From the NCBI RefSeq assembly GCF_964204645.1, contig NC_134028.1:19938153-20002152 (forward strand): a stretch of 64,000 nucleotides of DNA, written 5' to 3'. The position numbers were made by a program, and so were the translations under genes. The first letter of the stretch is position 1. Each line of letters opens with the position of its first letter. Shown one piece after another: positions 32,440-44,172 of the stretch. The notes below the pieces were generated by a model, which saw only the letters and a list, made by a program, of their open reading frames with translations, was not told the DNA's origin and did not search any database. Source of the stretch: Tubulanus polymorphus (lineage: Eukaryota; Nemertea; Palaeonemertea; Tubulaniformes; Tubulanidae).

Positions 32440-32965
32440 GTGTTAGATTATAATTCCAAATGCGTGATCGATCCACAAGTAGTTAATCTTATGCTCGATT
32501 CAGGTAACATTCCATTATAATCAACGTAATCATTGAAACAAAATGAGAATCATACAATATGTCGGCTACTTTCTATACATAAAGGGTTAGTAACATATAT
32601 TAGGAGGATTTAATGGATATTAGGTAGTCACGGAATCGGTCTTTGACTGACAAATGGCGCTGATCTCCTTGATAATCTGTATAACCACCTCGTCCATAGA
32701 TTAAGGGGTTAGGGGAAATTGGCTACCATCAAAAAACAAGCATTTCGCTCGAACGAAAAACGTGTCGTTCCCACGAGGAACTTTTCGTAAGAACGAAAAA
32801 AATGCCGTTCCCACGAAAACATTTCGTTCGAATGAAAAAGATTAACGAAATAATCTTGTAACACAATATGACGTTTGTCTAAATGATCGCTTGTTTGCTC
32901 GTGGGATATATACCGTGCTAGCGTTAGGGACAAGTGAACTGTGTGAACTCAAATATCAGCGTTTA
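32440..32965. repeat. Right arm of the long-range inverted repeat
   Basis: Reverse-complement counterpart of 27930-28405. It contains a local run of CGTTC/GAACG motifs (32738-32835) that gives it hairpin potential. Confidence 0.75.
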
Positions 32966-33399
32966 AACATAATTTTGTCTCAACACCGTCCGGGGCTTAG
33001 TCAGACGGTACCCCTAGACTGCCTCAGTCCCTCCCGTTTTTGCAATTTTTAATCATGCAGATTTTCGGCAAATTCAAAATGTGGCAGAAACTTCTAGACA
33101 TGACTTGTATTGTTTCCAATAGAGAGGGGATTTGATTAAACCTATCATTGTCATCTAATTGATACGAATAATTAATGGTGGATTTGAATATAACCTAGGT
33201 ACAATATATATAACTGAGGTACATACAAAGTTGCTATCCCACCAGATGGCCTGACGAGCAGTAGGTTTCCGCTGTCAAAATAAGTTCATTTTCAATCTTT
33301 GAACTGAATTTTAGACTCCCTAATCCATATGTTATCACAGCGCCCATCAAATATGTAAAACTTTCATTCTTCAAATTGAAAGACTTCTCGTCGATTTAT
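32966..33399. other. Non-coding, direct duplicate of 29360-29750
   Basis: Shares the ordered blocks CAACACCGTCCG, AGTCAGACGGTACCCCTAGA and ATCATGCAGATT with the earlier copy. It is part of the tandem unit that precedes peptide copy 3. No gene. Confidence 0.55.
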
Positions 33400-34075
33400 T
33401 TCTACAGTTGTGGATCCAGTTACACGATTCTGGACCTGCTTCTACAGTTTTCGATCCAGTTATACAGTGCTGGACCTATTCGACAGTTGTGGACCCAATT
33501 CCACACTTCTAGACCCACTTCTATATGTGGACCCAGTTCCACACTTCTGGACATACTTCTACAGTCCACAGTAATCTGGACCTTCTTCGACATGATTACC
33601 CAGTTCCACACTGTCTTCTAAACCTACTTCTGCAGTTGTGGGCCCAGTTTCACAGTTGTGGACCTACTTCATAGTTGTGGACCCAGGTCCACATTTCTAG
33701 GCCTACTTCGACAGTGTTGTGGATCTGGTATGGTTGCTAATGTTAACCAGTGTTGCGGTTGTGTCATTTCTCCAGTATCGGGTTTCTGTTAAAATCTTCT
33801 TACTGTTATTGTTACGTGTGACGCAAGCATAAACGCAGGTTGTCTGATAATAGCGACACTGGCCATGAACTCCAGTTTCCGTACATTACTTGTTGCTATA
33901 GTTTAACCACTGAAATAACTGAAGCTCAATAATATTCCTGAAAGCCCATAAATATAATTCATGAAAGCCGCATAATAGATCCAGTTCTGGACCTACTTCT
34001 ACAGTTTTTGACCAAGTTCCACACTTCTAGACTTGTTTCTAGGATCCATTTACACTGTGCTGGACAAAGTACCTA
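33400..34075. repeat. Degenerate minisatellite, plus orientation, in two blocks
   Basis: 33400-33735 and 33975-34075 carry the same 20/40-bp unit. The intervening sequence is unrelated. Frames in both directions here are repeat artefacts. Confidence 0.7.
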
Positions 34076-34578
34076 AGTTCAGTTGAATTTGACTCAAGAG
34101 TTAAAATGAGTTTATCTTTTATGGGTTTAGTTAAAATGAGTTTATTATCAATAAGTTTGACTCTTTTGTGGAATTGTGGATTGAAAATGTAAAACCTCCA
34201 TCGTCCTTCAAATTTCCAGCAATATACAGTAGAAAAACAGATGCAGACAGATTAAACAAAGCAGAAATAATCGAATCTCGATCCTGTAAATAGTTGGTAT
34301 TAGATCTACTGAGTGGGATGTTTAATGTGAAGCCGTTCAGCAACTTCTGATCAAATATTATTCAGCCCAAAATATGTATAAAACTCGCATGATTCAATCG
34401 ACAACTGAAACATTCGTCAGTCGCTTTGATATCACGTTAAATCTCAACACACATTAAACAGGTAAGATCACTCATGATATCTGTAGTTCTGAAACAGCCG
34501 GGGACCAGTCTCCAGTTCTGACACTGCCGGAAACCAGTCTCTATTTCTATGATCTGATTACAGTTTTCCGGAGACAAC

Positions 34579-35110
34579 ATGAAATTGATCAGTTTTTTGG
34601 TGGTTTTTCTGGCGGTTTTCTGGGTTTCAACCGATGCCATTGATGAAAGCACTTGTCGCAAGGTAAATATCTGTCTATAAAGAGAAAACGCCGTATAGTC
34701 AAAAAGCGTTTTTTCAATCCTATCACGTGTGTTAATCCATCGCAGCTACACTCACTATAACCTCTTAATATTCTTATAATCTCAGTATTGTATTTAAAGG
34801 GCTTTCCGGGAAATAGCAGTTTCAATTATGTGTTTGGTTTCATCGACAGGTATCATCTCTTGCTGTCGAACATTACGGCAAGGCCATATCGGGACCACTG
34901 AGCAAATTAGATTGCGAAACTATCGTCAACAGCAAGATCTTGGACGATCTAAAGTTAAAAGGTTCACAACTACCTAGCGTTTTGGCGAAAGTATTTCAGT
35001 CAAAACAAGGCAAATCGCTGATTATCGATTACGTAAGAAAAAATGCCAAAGATCTAAGAAACAATTTGAAATCTCTGAAAAATGCATTGAAAAAAAATAA
35101 AGAAAACTAG
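34579..35110 (+). CDS. Small secreted basic peptide gene, copy 3
   Basis: Function unknown. Two exons, 34579-34662 and 34850-35110, join in phase 0 through a GT-AG intron and encode 114 residues ending in TAG. The signal peptide is about 20 residues (MKLISFLVVFLAVFW..., cleavage likely after STDA). The mature chain has two cysteines, in ESTCRK and SKLDCE, a GKAISGPLSKL core, then a Lys-rich, probably amphipathic helical tail (NAKDLRNNLKSLKNALKKNK). The upstream sequence ends in a T-rich tract and CAG that may be a 5' UTR acceptor. Size, secretion signal, charge and tandem paralogues resemble host-defence or venom-type peptides, but no known family is matched. Confidence 0.65.
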
Positions 35111-35520
35111 AAAAAGTATTTAGAAATGATGGATAATTTGACCGGCATCGCATTATACTAGAAGATGTATGTTCTAATTCTGTAGGTTTCGCGTTTCCTT
35201 GTTCTATACGATTCAAATTTGTATCAGTGCTTGAAAATACAAATAAATAATTCTTTTGGCATTAGAAATGAATTTAGTGATGTATTGATTTCATTGACGA
35301 TTCGCAGTTTACAGTTCTCCAGAAAGGGGTGTGCGGATATTACTTACAAGTACCCGGGAACCTCTTAGCAGGTGATACTTACGAGCTTCCAGTTGTTTCA
35401 GACGGTGTCCAATACATAGGACAAGTTTATATTGCCGTAACGCCACCTAGCATGTAATAAGAAGAGTTTTTCGTCCCAGCAGCTAGTACCACTGTAACCC
35501 TTGTAAAACTTTAAGATTCC
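35111..35520. other. 3' flank of peptide copy 3
   Basis: No gene. It ends the duplicated block (35255-35345 matches 31545-31620) and is followed by the element 3 LTR. Confidence 0.5.
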
Positions 35521-35834
35521 TGAATCCTCCAAACAACCAAGATCAATCCGCAAAGAGACACGTTAGTTTACGAGTATGATGATGATTCCAGTTTATTGAC
35601 GATAGTGAAAGTGTCGAATCGAGAGTCAGATCGAGAGTGACCCCGAAAACATATTACAAATCCATTTTATACATTTCAATGAAAGTATAAACAAATACTG
35701 TGTAGTCATGGAGTTGGTCAACGACTGCCTGATCATGCTAATCGCGCATAATCTGTTTGACCATCTCCATGACTATAATACTAAGACTATAAGAAGCTTA
35801 ACAAATATATAGTAAATACGGCTTATGCCTAACA
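35521..35834 (-). repeat. Element 3 3' LTR
   Basis: 314 bp, matching 37738-38051 by eye. It includes a direct CATGGAG/CTCCATG inverted pair, which makes a hairpin around TTGGTCAACG. Confidence 0.88.
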
Positions 35835-35848
35835 TAGCCCTCCCCTTT

Positions 35849-36431
35849 CTTAAAAGTTCGACTCGAACTTACAAATAAAAAAATTACATTAAAATGAAAG
35901 CATTATACAAGTTTTATAGTTGAGAAAAGGGGGGTTAAAAAAAGAATTTTAAATACAAAAAAAAAACAATTTACATAAACAAAAAAAAAGGTAATAATAT
36001 AAAATACATATGTAGATAAAGATAACGAATATGCCAAATATAAAAGAAACTGAGTACCCAAAGACGGATGAAGTAAATTAACGAAATAAGTAAATTACAA
36101 TTATCATAGATTATCAACAAATAGAATAATGCATAAATAAAATATAACGCAGTATAACTGATACCAAATGCCTTTCAACGATTCCTATACTCTCGCCGTT
36201 CACGTCCATAACCTCTACATCCACTTACGGCTGGTGATCGATACTAGATTGAATATCCTTTATTAAATTAAAACTGAATTTTACCAATCATACACTATTA
36301 AAGTTACAATAACCGATTACGAGGAAACAAAAAAATTATTAATGATACACAATAAGAAGAAAAATATGAAAATACAAAACGTATAATATGTAAGTTGAAT
36401 ATGGCGTGATTAAAAATAACTGAAACCGCGG
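35849..36431 (-). other. Element 3 3' untranslated region
   Basis: Very AT-rich, with A-runs; no reading frame. Confidence 0.5.
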
Positions 36432-37440
36432 TCACACCACTTGTATATCTCGTGTATTAATGTCGCGTATGTCTAATTGAACGTCCATTTTTGGTGTGGC
36501 CGTCAAGGACCGAAACGATAGCGCTTGTATCCAGGAAACGGGTATTTGTCGTGGGAGCTCCATTTCTAGATCCGATTCCACGTGAACGACGCGTAGACTT
36601 CCCCAGTTACAATCGATCTTCGGACGTGGGCAATAGACGACATTACTTATTTCGATTGGCGCAGTTTCTCCGACTAACTTATAACTATGGACACAACCAG
36701 GCAAGGTTTGTAATTTCACATGCACTTGTTGGTCCATATTTGATGCTCGTAAGACTATCTCGGTACCATGCGCGAATAATTTGATTTTGCAAAGCCTTTT
36801 TACCGTCACGACACATTTTGCTATGTCGCAGGCAACAGTTCTTATTACGAATAAAAATAATACAATTGAAAATGCAAGGATGAAATGATCGGTCTTAATT
36901 ATCTCTATTAACAGATCGTGAGTAGATTTGTCCGAGCTGGGCGTTGTTGTGTAATTCAACTGTCTCATTCTACTGTCATACGTGGATCTAATTAAAAACG
37001 CGTTGGCAATTGGAAGGTGGGCAGATACCATTAACCCAGACAATATACTAGGAAATTTCCAGAGAATGAAACCATTAAATATAATCGACACAACGCTTAA
37101 ACTGTATGAAAACACTCAGCAAGTTTATTTTTCTCCAGATCTTTTGCTGTTCACTATAGATGGAATCCAGGTAGGAGTGGAATTTGATGGCTTGTGCGTT
37201 TAATTGTAGAATTAAACCGTGATTATTAGAAATGGCGTGGAAAGCATTGAAAATACGCTTATCAGTGGTGTTCATGAATGACGAGAGCGAATGACCCTGT
37301 CTTAGGACCTGATTCGTTATCGCCTTTACATTTCCTTCTATGCTACTGATATGGCTATTGATAACATCGATATCATGCTGATCAGCGACGCCGAACAGAT
37401 CCTTTGCAATACCACCGATAAAGTGGTTTAAATAAAATGA
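36432..37440 (-). pseudogene. env: Element 3 env remnant, F-type
   Basis: Decayed envelope gene in two blocks. Minus 37440-37075 encodes a fusion-peptide-like segment (GIAKDLFGVADQHDI) and the helical region with SFMNTTDKRI. It aligns with element 2 Env (LFGTATEEDV and SFMNTTNERL). Minus 37115-36432 encodes the C-terminal part: two hydrophobic spans (the second is HFILAFSIVLFLFVIRTV) and a long terminal domain ending DIRDINTRDIQVV. The receptor-binding portion before the cleavage site and the middle of the ectodomain are deleted. It is non-functional but valuable for defining the env family. Confidence 0.75.
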
Positions 37441-37472
37441 AAAACAACGGAACAGTATATCGAAACAAAGAG

Positions 37473-37740
37473 CTAATGAATATATCGAGCCCGCGGATTG
37501 TGAGTAGCATTAAATTGCCTGATGAGGTTGGGGTCATCGATGTTTTCTTCTGGTTCCCAACTATCTTCTGACGGAGGAAAGCCCAGCCAGCGAATCAGAT
37601 AGTATGTTTTCTTGGCGTAACTCCTTTTTGCTAGTATTTTCTCCACGAGAAACTGATCTGGTTCCAGTGTTGCAGGTTTAGGATGATCTTTTATCAGTCT
37701 TGACTCAGGCCCTAAAAATTTCTTTAATTTACTGGCCTGA
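37473..37740 (-). pseudogene. pol: Element 3 pol remnant: integrase C-terminal chromodomain
   Basis: About 85 residues with a clear chromodomain: FLVEKILAKRSYAKKTYYLI, then RWLGFPPSEDSWEPEENIDD. It lies directly next to the LTR boundary at 37738, so everything from the primer-binding site to the end of integrase is missing. The reading frame runs on into LTR sequence, which is not original coding. Confidence 0.85.
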
Positions 37741-38051
37741 ATCCTCCAAACAACCAAGATCAATCCGCAAAGAGACACGTTAGTTTACGAGTATGATGAT
37801 GATTCCAGTTTATTGACGATAGTGAAAGTGTCGAATCGAGAGTCAGATCGAGAGTGACCCCGAAAACATATTACAAATCCATTTTATACATTTCAATGAA
37901 AGTATAAACAAATACTGTGTAGTCATGGAGTTGGTCAACGACTGCCTGATCATGCTAATCGCGCATAATCTGTTTGACCATCTCCATGACTATAATACTA
38001 AGACTATAAGAAGCTTAACAAATATATAGTAAATACGGCTTATGCCTAACA
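37738..38051 (-). repeat. Element 3 5' LTR
   Basis: 314-bp copy of 35521-35834. No primer-binding site follows it on the minus strand because of the deletion. Confidence 0.88.
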
Positions 38052-38149
38052 CCCTAGTGGTTCTTAAGAGACGGCCAAGGCCTTTTTATAGGTTGTTAAG
38101 GCTCACAACCTGACAGAGTTACCAGAGCTGAGTCCATGCATGTGTCTCG

Positions 38150-38235
38150 ACAGCCAACGCCAGGTGGTTTCGATCTAGGGACCTCTTGGTTCCCAGTCCT
38201 CCACTCAAACAACTGCATGAGACCCCAATCCCAAC
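38150..38235 (-). repeat. Possible tRNA-derived SINE head
   Basis: On the minus strand an A-box-like TGTTTGAGTGG (38211-38221) precedes a B-box-like GATCGAAACC (38166-38175) by about 45 nt, with GGGAACCAAGAGGTCCC between them. The spacing and motif order fit an RNA polymerase III promoter of tRNA origin. No tail or target duplication was identified. Confidence 0.3.
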
Positions 38236-38239
38236 AATA

Positions 38240-40166
38240 ACAAGTAATTCGGTTCATCTGGATAAGAAAAAAACAAATTAAGCAGTTTAGAAACGCCAGA
38301 AAAAAAGATATAACTTTCAACTTGACATGTTCAGTAAGAGAGCTGATACCTGTAGGTGTGACCGATGTGTGGGCGTGTCTTCCAGCTGTCGCTAACAGCT
38401 GTGTCTGGCTGTACGGCAACGAACGCCATTTTTTACATTCTTGTTCGCTGAGATATTTCTGACAGACGAGTGAATTAAACCTGAAGGCGTCCGGCCGGTA
38501 TTAAATACTGTGACAGTGGTTTCTCTTTTGAGACGAGGTTTAACTGAGCCCGACTGTAAATCAACTGTTATAAAATCTCCCACAAAGCAATGCGAACGGG
38601 AAATAAGTCTGAAAATCGAATTACCTATAAACAATATCGATATCAACTCGCAAAACACTCAAATATGAAAATCTTTTCCTAGTTTCATCTTTCACGTCAA
38701 ACATCGAAGCCATATCGAACGGGAGATTATTGTTCTGTCGCGTGCAATAGACATGCGCAATGGAACATACCGTAAACGGTTCGAATCCAATCATCTGAGG
38801 ATTCCTCGGAAGTTTCCAATCCCGAATATAGACTTCCTACAACAACTTTCCAAGTTCTGTCCATCCCATGTAAATAGTTTTCCTCGGGATTTTATGGGTT
38901 TTAGAATTATTCTTTAACCATTTTTGTTATCAATCCCATACCCTCGGCCAATCAAAATTAACGGCTTAACTATTTTGCAGATATACATTTCATTTTTACA
39001 ATATGATAATAGGCGTACTAGCAAAGTAGATAGAGTGATAATTGAAAATGCCATTTAAAATAGGTAGAATTTCCCCCAATCTGTTCCAGGAGTCAACTTT
39101 GTCAAAAGCCGCCATCTTTTGTGTCCCGGACTTGTAGCCGCCGATAATTGACCAGCTCCTGGCGCCACCTTTATCATCTTCGCCGTCGTTCCACCAAAAG
39201 GCAAGAAGTCAGGAATGTTGACCAGTGACCAGTCAGGTATGGCGTGAAATGTGGTGAAAATTAATGAATTGAGTCAGATCTCTGATGTTACACAGTTTAC
39301 TCACTATGCGCTACAGGCATTTACTTTATTGAGTACAGATTATATAATCAGCATTTCAAATGAAAATTTTACAAATGAAATACATTTGTATTTTGAAGAA
39401 CATCAACCAAATACTGGTAATTTACAGATCGATTATATGAAATACATTATAATTGGAAAGCATCAACCAAATACTGGTAATTAACCGATTGATGATATAT
39501 AAGTGTTTTGGTGCAACTAAAAGATCTATTGATTGATTTCGTGTGTCAGTAATTCATGAATCCTATCACATGTACATTATAACTAGATCTGTGTTCAGTT
39601 GGTTCTTTTAGTCTACGAGAGGTAAACTGACTGGGTTGGTTGTGATTATTAGCGGCACATGCTAATTGGTCGGTATCTACGCCTTACAATAGAATAAGCG
39701 ATTACGATACTTTGACAGTAACTGTTTGTAACTCTAAGCGAAACTGCGTCTTGCATTTTGTTTCGCTGTCGCATCCGAAGTTTGGATGGTAACACGAGAT
39801 CAGCGTTCTCAATACACATCTATCCGAAAGTGTTTTGTAATTTTGCGGGTATAGCTTTGCTCTTCGTCGGGTACTATAATTTCCTATTCTTTTCACTGAG
39901 AAACACAGCTCTTTTGAAGGACGATTAACTATGAAATGGACCCGCGCCATTTACATCCGTCGTTATTTCGATGTCTTAGTTTGATCGCATCCATGAAGAA
40001 AATTGATTTCAGAAAAATCCGTTTAAAATGTTGCAAACTCTGCACCCTCTGTATTCTGATTGCTATTGTGGTAGTCAACTATAAACGTTATCGAGTGATG
40101 ATGAACCAGGTTTGAAAATAAATAGTCAGCCTAAAAAGCAACCTAACTTTCAGTCTCGAATTTCAC
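38240..40166. other. Intergenic region between element 3 and the Ly6 gene
   Basis: No supported gene. Minus frames at 38096-38658 lack domains. A 30-bp segment (CATCAACCAAATACTGGTAA plus flank) is repeated at about 39400 and 39460. Confidence 0.45.
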
Positions 40167-41189
40167 TTATCTAGAAAACAACCAAACACCGGAAACAACC
40201 ATAACGAATATTATCATATCTATACTATAGATGGGAGCGCTATTGCATTCGTCGGTGGTGCAGCATTTCGGTTCAACAGACTTAGTGCTGTTTGGTAGAG
40301 GATATTCGCTTTTACAATTTTTGAAACAGCCCCGAATAAACACTGAACTTTCGTATTGCAATTTCTGAAATGAAACGAACAGTAACGAATTCTGAAACCG
40401 ATGAACGTATCAACGAAATTCACCGGGGTGATTACTGTAAATCATTACTTACCCCGCACTGATAACCGCGGCTGAGGGGACACGTTGTGCTATGAACATC
40501 ATCGCTGGTTTCACAGCCGTCGGTAAAATATGACCGTTTTCCGATGTCGTTTGTGTTGTTTCTTTTCAAAAGAACTGAAACAGATGAAACAAATTAACTG
40601 TCGGGAGGCTCAACAGATTAGGCACGAATGACGCCAGTAAGTTTGTTTTTAAGTTGGGCGTCGTTATTTTGTCTCCGCTTGTTAGGAAGATGCGTCACAA
40701 TACTGCATTGAAAATGTCTACATCTATATTGATTTCGATTAAAAAATGCGAATAAAGATAAACTTACTACTGTCAATAGCAAATTGTTTCATCGCATCAT
40801 ATACTGCCTTATAACCGTCTTTATGATATTCACAATCGTAGCATCTCATTACAGTTGCTGTCACTGAAAATAAGGATAACTGAGATTTAGAAAAAATTAG
40901 ATGAAATACTTACCGTCAATAGCGAACTGTTTCATTGTATTATATTCTGCCTTATAACGGCTTTTATACACACGAGAGTGGCATGTCAGACTTTAAACAA
41001 CTGTTGTCGAAAACGAAGATGATATGAGATGAAATAAAAAAAACAATTGAGATGAAATGAGTTTTTACGAATTAAGCTGCATTTGAAGTGGACAGTATAT
41101 TGTGGGGCTGGCTAAAATACAAACTCACCCTGAGCAAACAGAACCAGTAAAGCTGTCGCGACCGTAAACATAATGTGTAACTGATCCAT
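40167..41189 (-). CDS. Ly6/uPAR-type three-finger protein, GPI-anchored
   Basis: Four exons on the minus strand, 41189-41129, 40863-40768, 40574-40453 and 40364-40167, with GT-AG borders and consistent phases (1, 2, 0), give 158 residues. There is an N-terminal signal peptide (MDQLHIMFTVATALLVLFAQ). The mature domain opens with MRCYDCEY, contains GCETSD and TTCPLSRGYQCG, and closes with the diagnostic LU signature KCCTTDECN. A C-terminal hydrophobic tail (IIFVMVVSGVWLF) fits a GPI-attachment signal. Such proteins are extracellular receptor or channel modulators. A partial duplicate of exon 2 lies in intron 1. Confidence 0.8.
40914..40990 (-). pseudogene. Degenerate duplicate of Ly6 exon 2
   Basis: The minus-strand block ending in a GTAAGT donor encodes YKAEYNTMKQFAID, close to exon 2's YKAVYDAMKQFAID. 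The 5' half has lost the MRCYDC start, and an in-frame stop lies upstream. It may be a relic or an unused alternative exon. Confidence 0.55.
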
Positions 41190-44172
41190 CCTGCTATGTT
41201 CCGTCTGTCGTCTGTCACTTGTAGACCTGCTGTCGTCTGTCAACATGGGTTTGCGCTGTTTTATGGCGCTCTCTTCCCCCGGACACCATTTGGGCTTCGC
41301 AAAATATGTTTCTTTGAAATATGTTTCTTTATTCTTTGAAATTGGTCATTTAGAAATAAATGAAATTTCAGATTTGTTATCATTATCTTTTTAGGTAACA
41401 ATTTGAGATCAATTGTAGCGAGAACAATAAAAGTTTAATTTACCAAAGCAATTTTAGATTTAAAGAGAAAATTCCATAAACTGCACTACTCCTTATTGAA
41501 ATTTAGAATAAAATATCCCCGCTGATTAAAAGGCAAAAATCTGTAATACATGAAAAAGTTAAAACGATTTTCTTTTCGTTCGACTGAAAAAAAAAATTGA
41601 TAGGACTCCTTGAAGATATTCTTGAAAATTAACCTTTGAAGATATAGATTTTTACCATTCGTCAAATTGAAATCTATATGTAATTTGATGATCTTGAATA
41701 TTTTCTTCTTTGCACAACAGGATAATTCCATTTTTCTACAAAGATTTAATCGTTGAAATGAATATATATATATTGCATTCAAACGTCGTGCAAGATTTAA
41801 TTTGATTTCGTTGAGTCAGTAAACTAACTGTAGGAGTGCAAATAGGGAAATAAACTGAATGAAAAAAGTAAGATAAGTGTTCAAAAGAAACTATGCAGAA
41901 CTTCAATAAGAAAATTACGGACTGTGAAAAGATCTCCATAGATATAAATATTATTGACCAACAACTGTAGAGATCTGAACACGAGTGTGTTCTGTGCCTA
42001 TGTTGACTTCAAAATTAAAGCATTGATTCCATTTGTTTTCGAATAATTCAGCAGAGGAAATAAATTGACGAAGAATACGTAGCAGTGTGGCCCCTACAAA
42101 AAATATTTGCCCTTCACGGGCAGTCCGACGATTGGTGTCACTATCATCCGAGTATCGAGTGGAAAAAAGCTTTGTGACATAAGATTGCACTAGCACGGCG
42201 GACAAGTGATAAAGATTACCTACTTGCCCTGGTGAGAATATACTTGTCCCGGGCAATCGGACAAGTGCTTAGATCGGACCCTGAATTCGCTGGAGACTGA
42301 ATTCGAGCAAGTTTTTCCGATTATTAACTAAATTTTCAGTGAAATCTGTAACATACACTGAGTGAGAAAGGGAATCGTATATCTATTCGATGCCTCGTTT
42401 GATAAATGTCGGGGACGGAAGCCTAAAAATCAACTAACTTTCATTGAAAATGAACTGATTTTCATTACGAATGACCCAATGTTTTTATGCGCCATCTGTT
42501 AGTGCCAGTGTCCCATTATTCTTTAGTGATCAGGGGCTTATCAATCACGTCGAATAGCCCAAACTGTTCAGGCGTGGAGAGAGGGGATGGCATTTTTATG
42601 TTCTCTTTATGTCCATGGACTATCTGGCCTGGTAAAAAGTTGCTTGGTCATTGTTTATTGCGCTTACGGCGAAGGATTTATCGAACAAATCCTTACAGTG
42701 ATGAATTGAAACTCTGCCCCGGAACGAAACCCTGCCATGGTGGGCACATCCAACCTGTCAATATGTGATGGTGCGCACTAGACGCGGTACAAACAGCTAT
42801 TAGTTTGTATGAAAAGTACCACTTGTAGACGGCTGAAGCGTTGTCACACTAGGTGAAAAACATATCAATCATATTCAATTCCCTGTGTACTTAATCGGAT
42901 ATTTCAATTCAATTCTAGTTTTCCACTTATCATAATTGTTAGATTGGTTTTCAATGTATAAATTATTCACGGAGATGTCTGTGGGTTGTTACGTATATTC
43001 TTAATATACATTTGATTTAATTACAGTTAAAAAACCTCGAATAAAATCCCTAGAAACTAGATCTCATAAGGCGTTATGTTGTTTATTTCATTGCTAGGGC
43101 TTTGTGTGATAACTTTGGTCAGTTTTAACCTAAAAGACTTCATGAATCAAAGCTATTGGAGATATAACTAATCTAATCAAATCCTCAAGATGTTTATTAG
43201 ATTTTAACACTAAACTAATGCAACAACGGTCCACGGAGTCTTGACTCATGAATCGCATAATACGCGAGTGCCTATATTGGGTGATATGAAATTCTACCCA
43301 AATATCTGAGATGTCTAATGGGTTATATATATGCTATTTTTCAACTTCCATAGGCTCCTTCTTACTCAATATCGCTCAACCAGTACGCCGGAGCAGACCT
43401 TGCCTTGTGTTTGTTGGACGATACAAATAAAAATACTCAGTTGCTTTATATAATCCTTCTCGATAGAAAATACATTCGATGATTTATTCTTTGAAAATGG
43501 TTAAATTATCTCATCATCAATCGTAGATTAAAATTCGACCTGGTATTCAATTGTGGATACATAAATCTCATGAACTATTCATAAGAGGCAAAAACAATGA
43601 TATAATTCAAGTGTTGTATCGTCGGACGAATATTGATCGATTTAGCCCGATTCTAACGTGGAAAATCAAATTCCAACATATTAAATTTCATGCATTTATT
43701 TCGAGAAGAAGCAAATTTTTAAAATACATTGCAATGAAAAATTAGTCATTGAGAATTGTAGATTGCATAAATTATGAAAATATTTACACGACGCAAGAGC
43801 GATCAATAATCAAAACAGATTTTTAACGGATATGGACTCATACCGGTCCACTTAGAGCAAAAAAAACACTCAAGTTCAATGCAAATATAATGTTAATGGA
43901 AGGTAAAGTATGTTTTGTAAATGATTCGGGCCTCTTACACTACTGTCCGTTGTAGTGACTGACTGAGTAAATGGTCGAGTCGGAGCCTTCTCAACGGATC
44001 CCTTCACACTACCATCCCGTAGCGACTGACTGAGCCGAGGATCAGTCGAGTTATTGGATATATCAGGTCAACTTCACTTCATCGTTTTCGAGCAATGCAA
44101 ATAGAATTATTATCAACATAATGTGCAGTTATTCAAACGATACTATAAGAAATGTCTTAAATCTTTCAGCGT
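41190..44172. other. Intergenic region between Ly6 and the polycystin gene
   Basis: No supported gene in 3 kb. Frames at 41951-42256 and 42487-42768 have no domain, splice support or composition signal. Both flanking genes run leftwards, so the Ly6 promoter should lie just right of 41190. Confidence 0.45.

Larger units (their letters stand above)
35521..38051 (-). mobile_element. Element 3: internally deleted env-bearing Ty3/Gypsy element
   Basis: 314-bp LTRs at 35521-35834 and 37738-38051 (TGAATCC...CCTAACA on the plus strand) bracket 1.9 kb. On the minus strand the order is LTR, pol C-terminus with chromodomain, env fragments, AT-rich 3' region, polypurine tract (AAAGGGGAGGGCTA, 35835-35848) and LTR. 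Gag, protease, RT and most of integrase are missing. No target-site duplication is visible (flanks GATTCC and CCCTAG), suggesting rearrangement as well as deletion. Confidence 0.85.

Noticed and set aside
32738..32835. Short spaced repeats (GAACGAAAAA/TTCGTTC type), considered as a CRISPR-like array
   Set aside because: Units are irregular, no constant spacer length, and the context is a eukaryotic duplicated repeat.
38778..38788. Perfect B-box GGTTCGAATCC, possible tRNA gene
   Set aside because: No A-box at proper distance and no acceptor-stem complementarity in the surrounding 80 bases.
41951..42256. 101-codon minus frame in intergenic DNA
   Set aside because: No domain, splice context or homologue recognised; low-complexity AT-rich surroundings.
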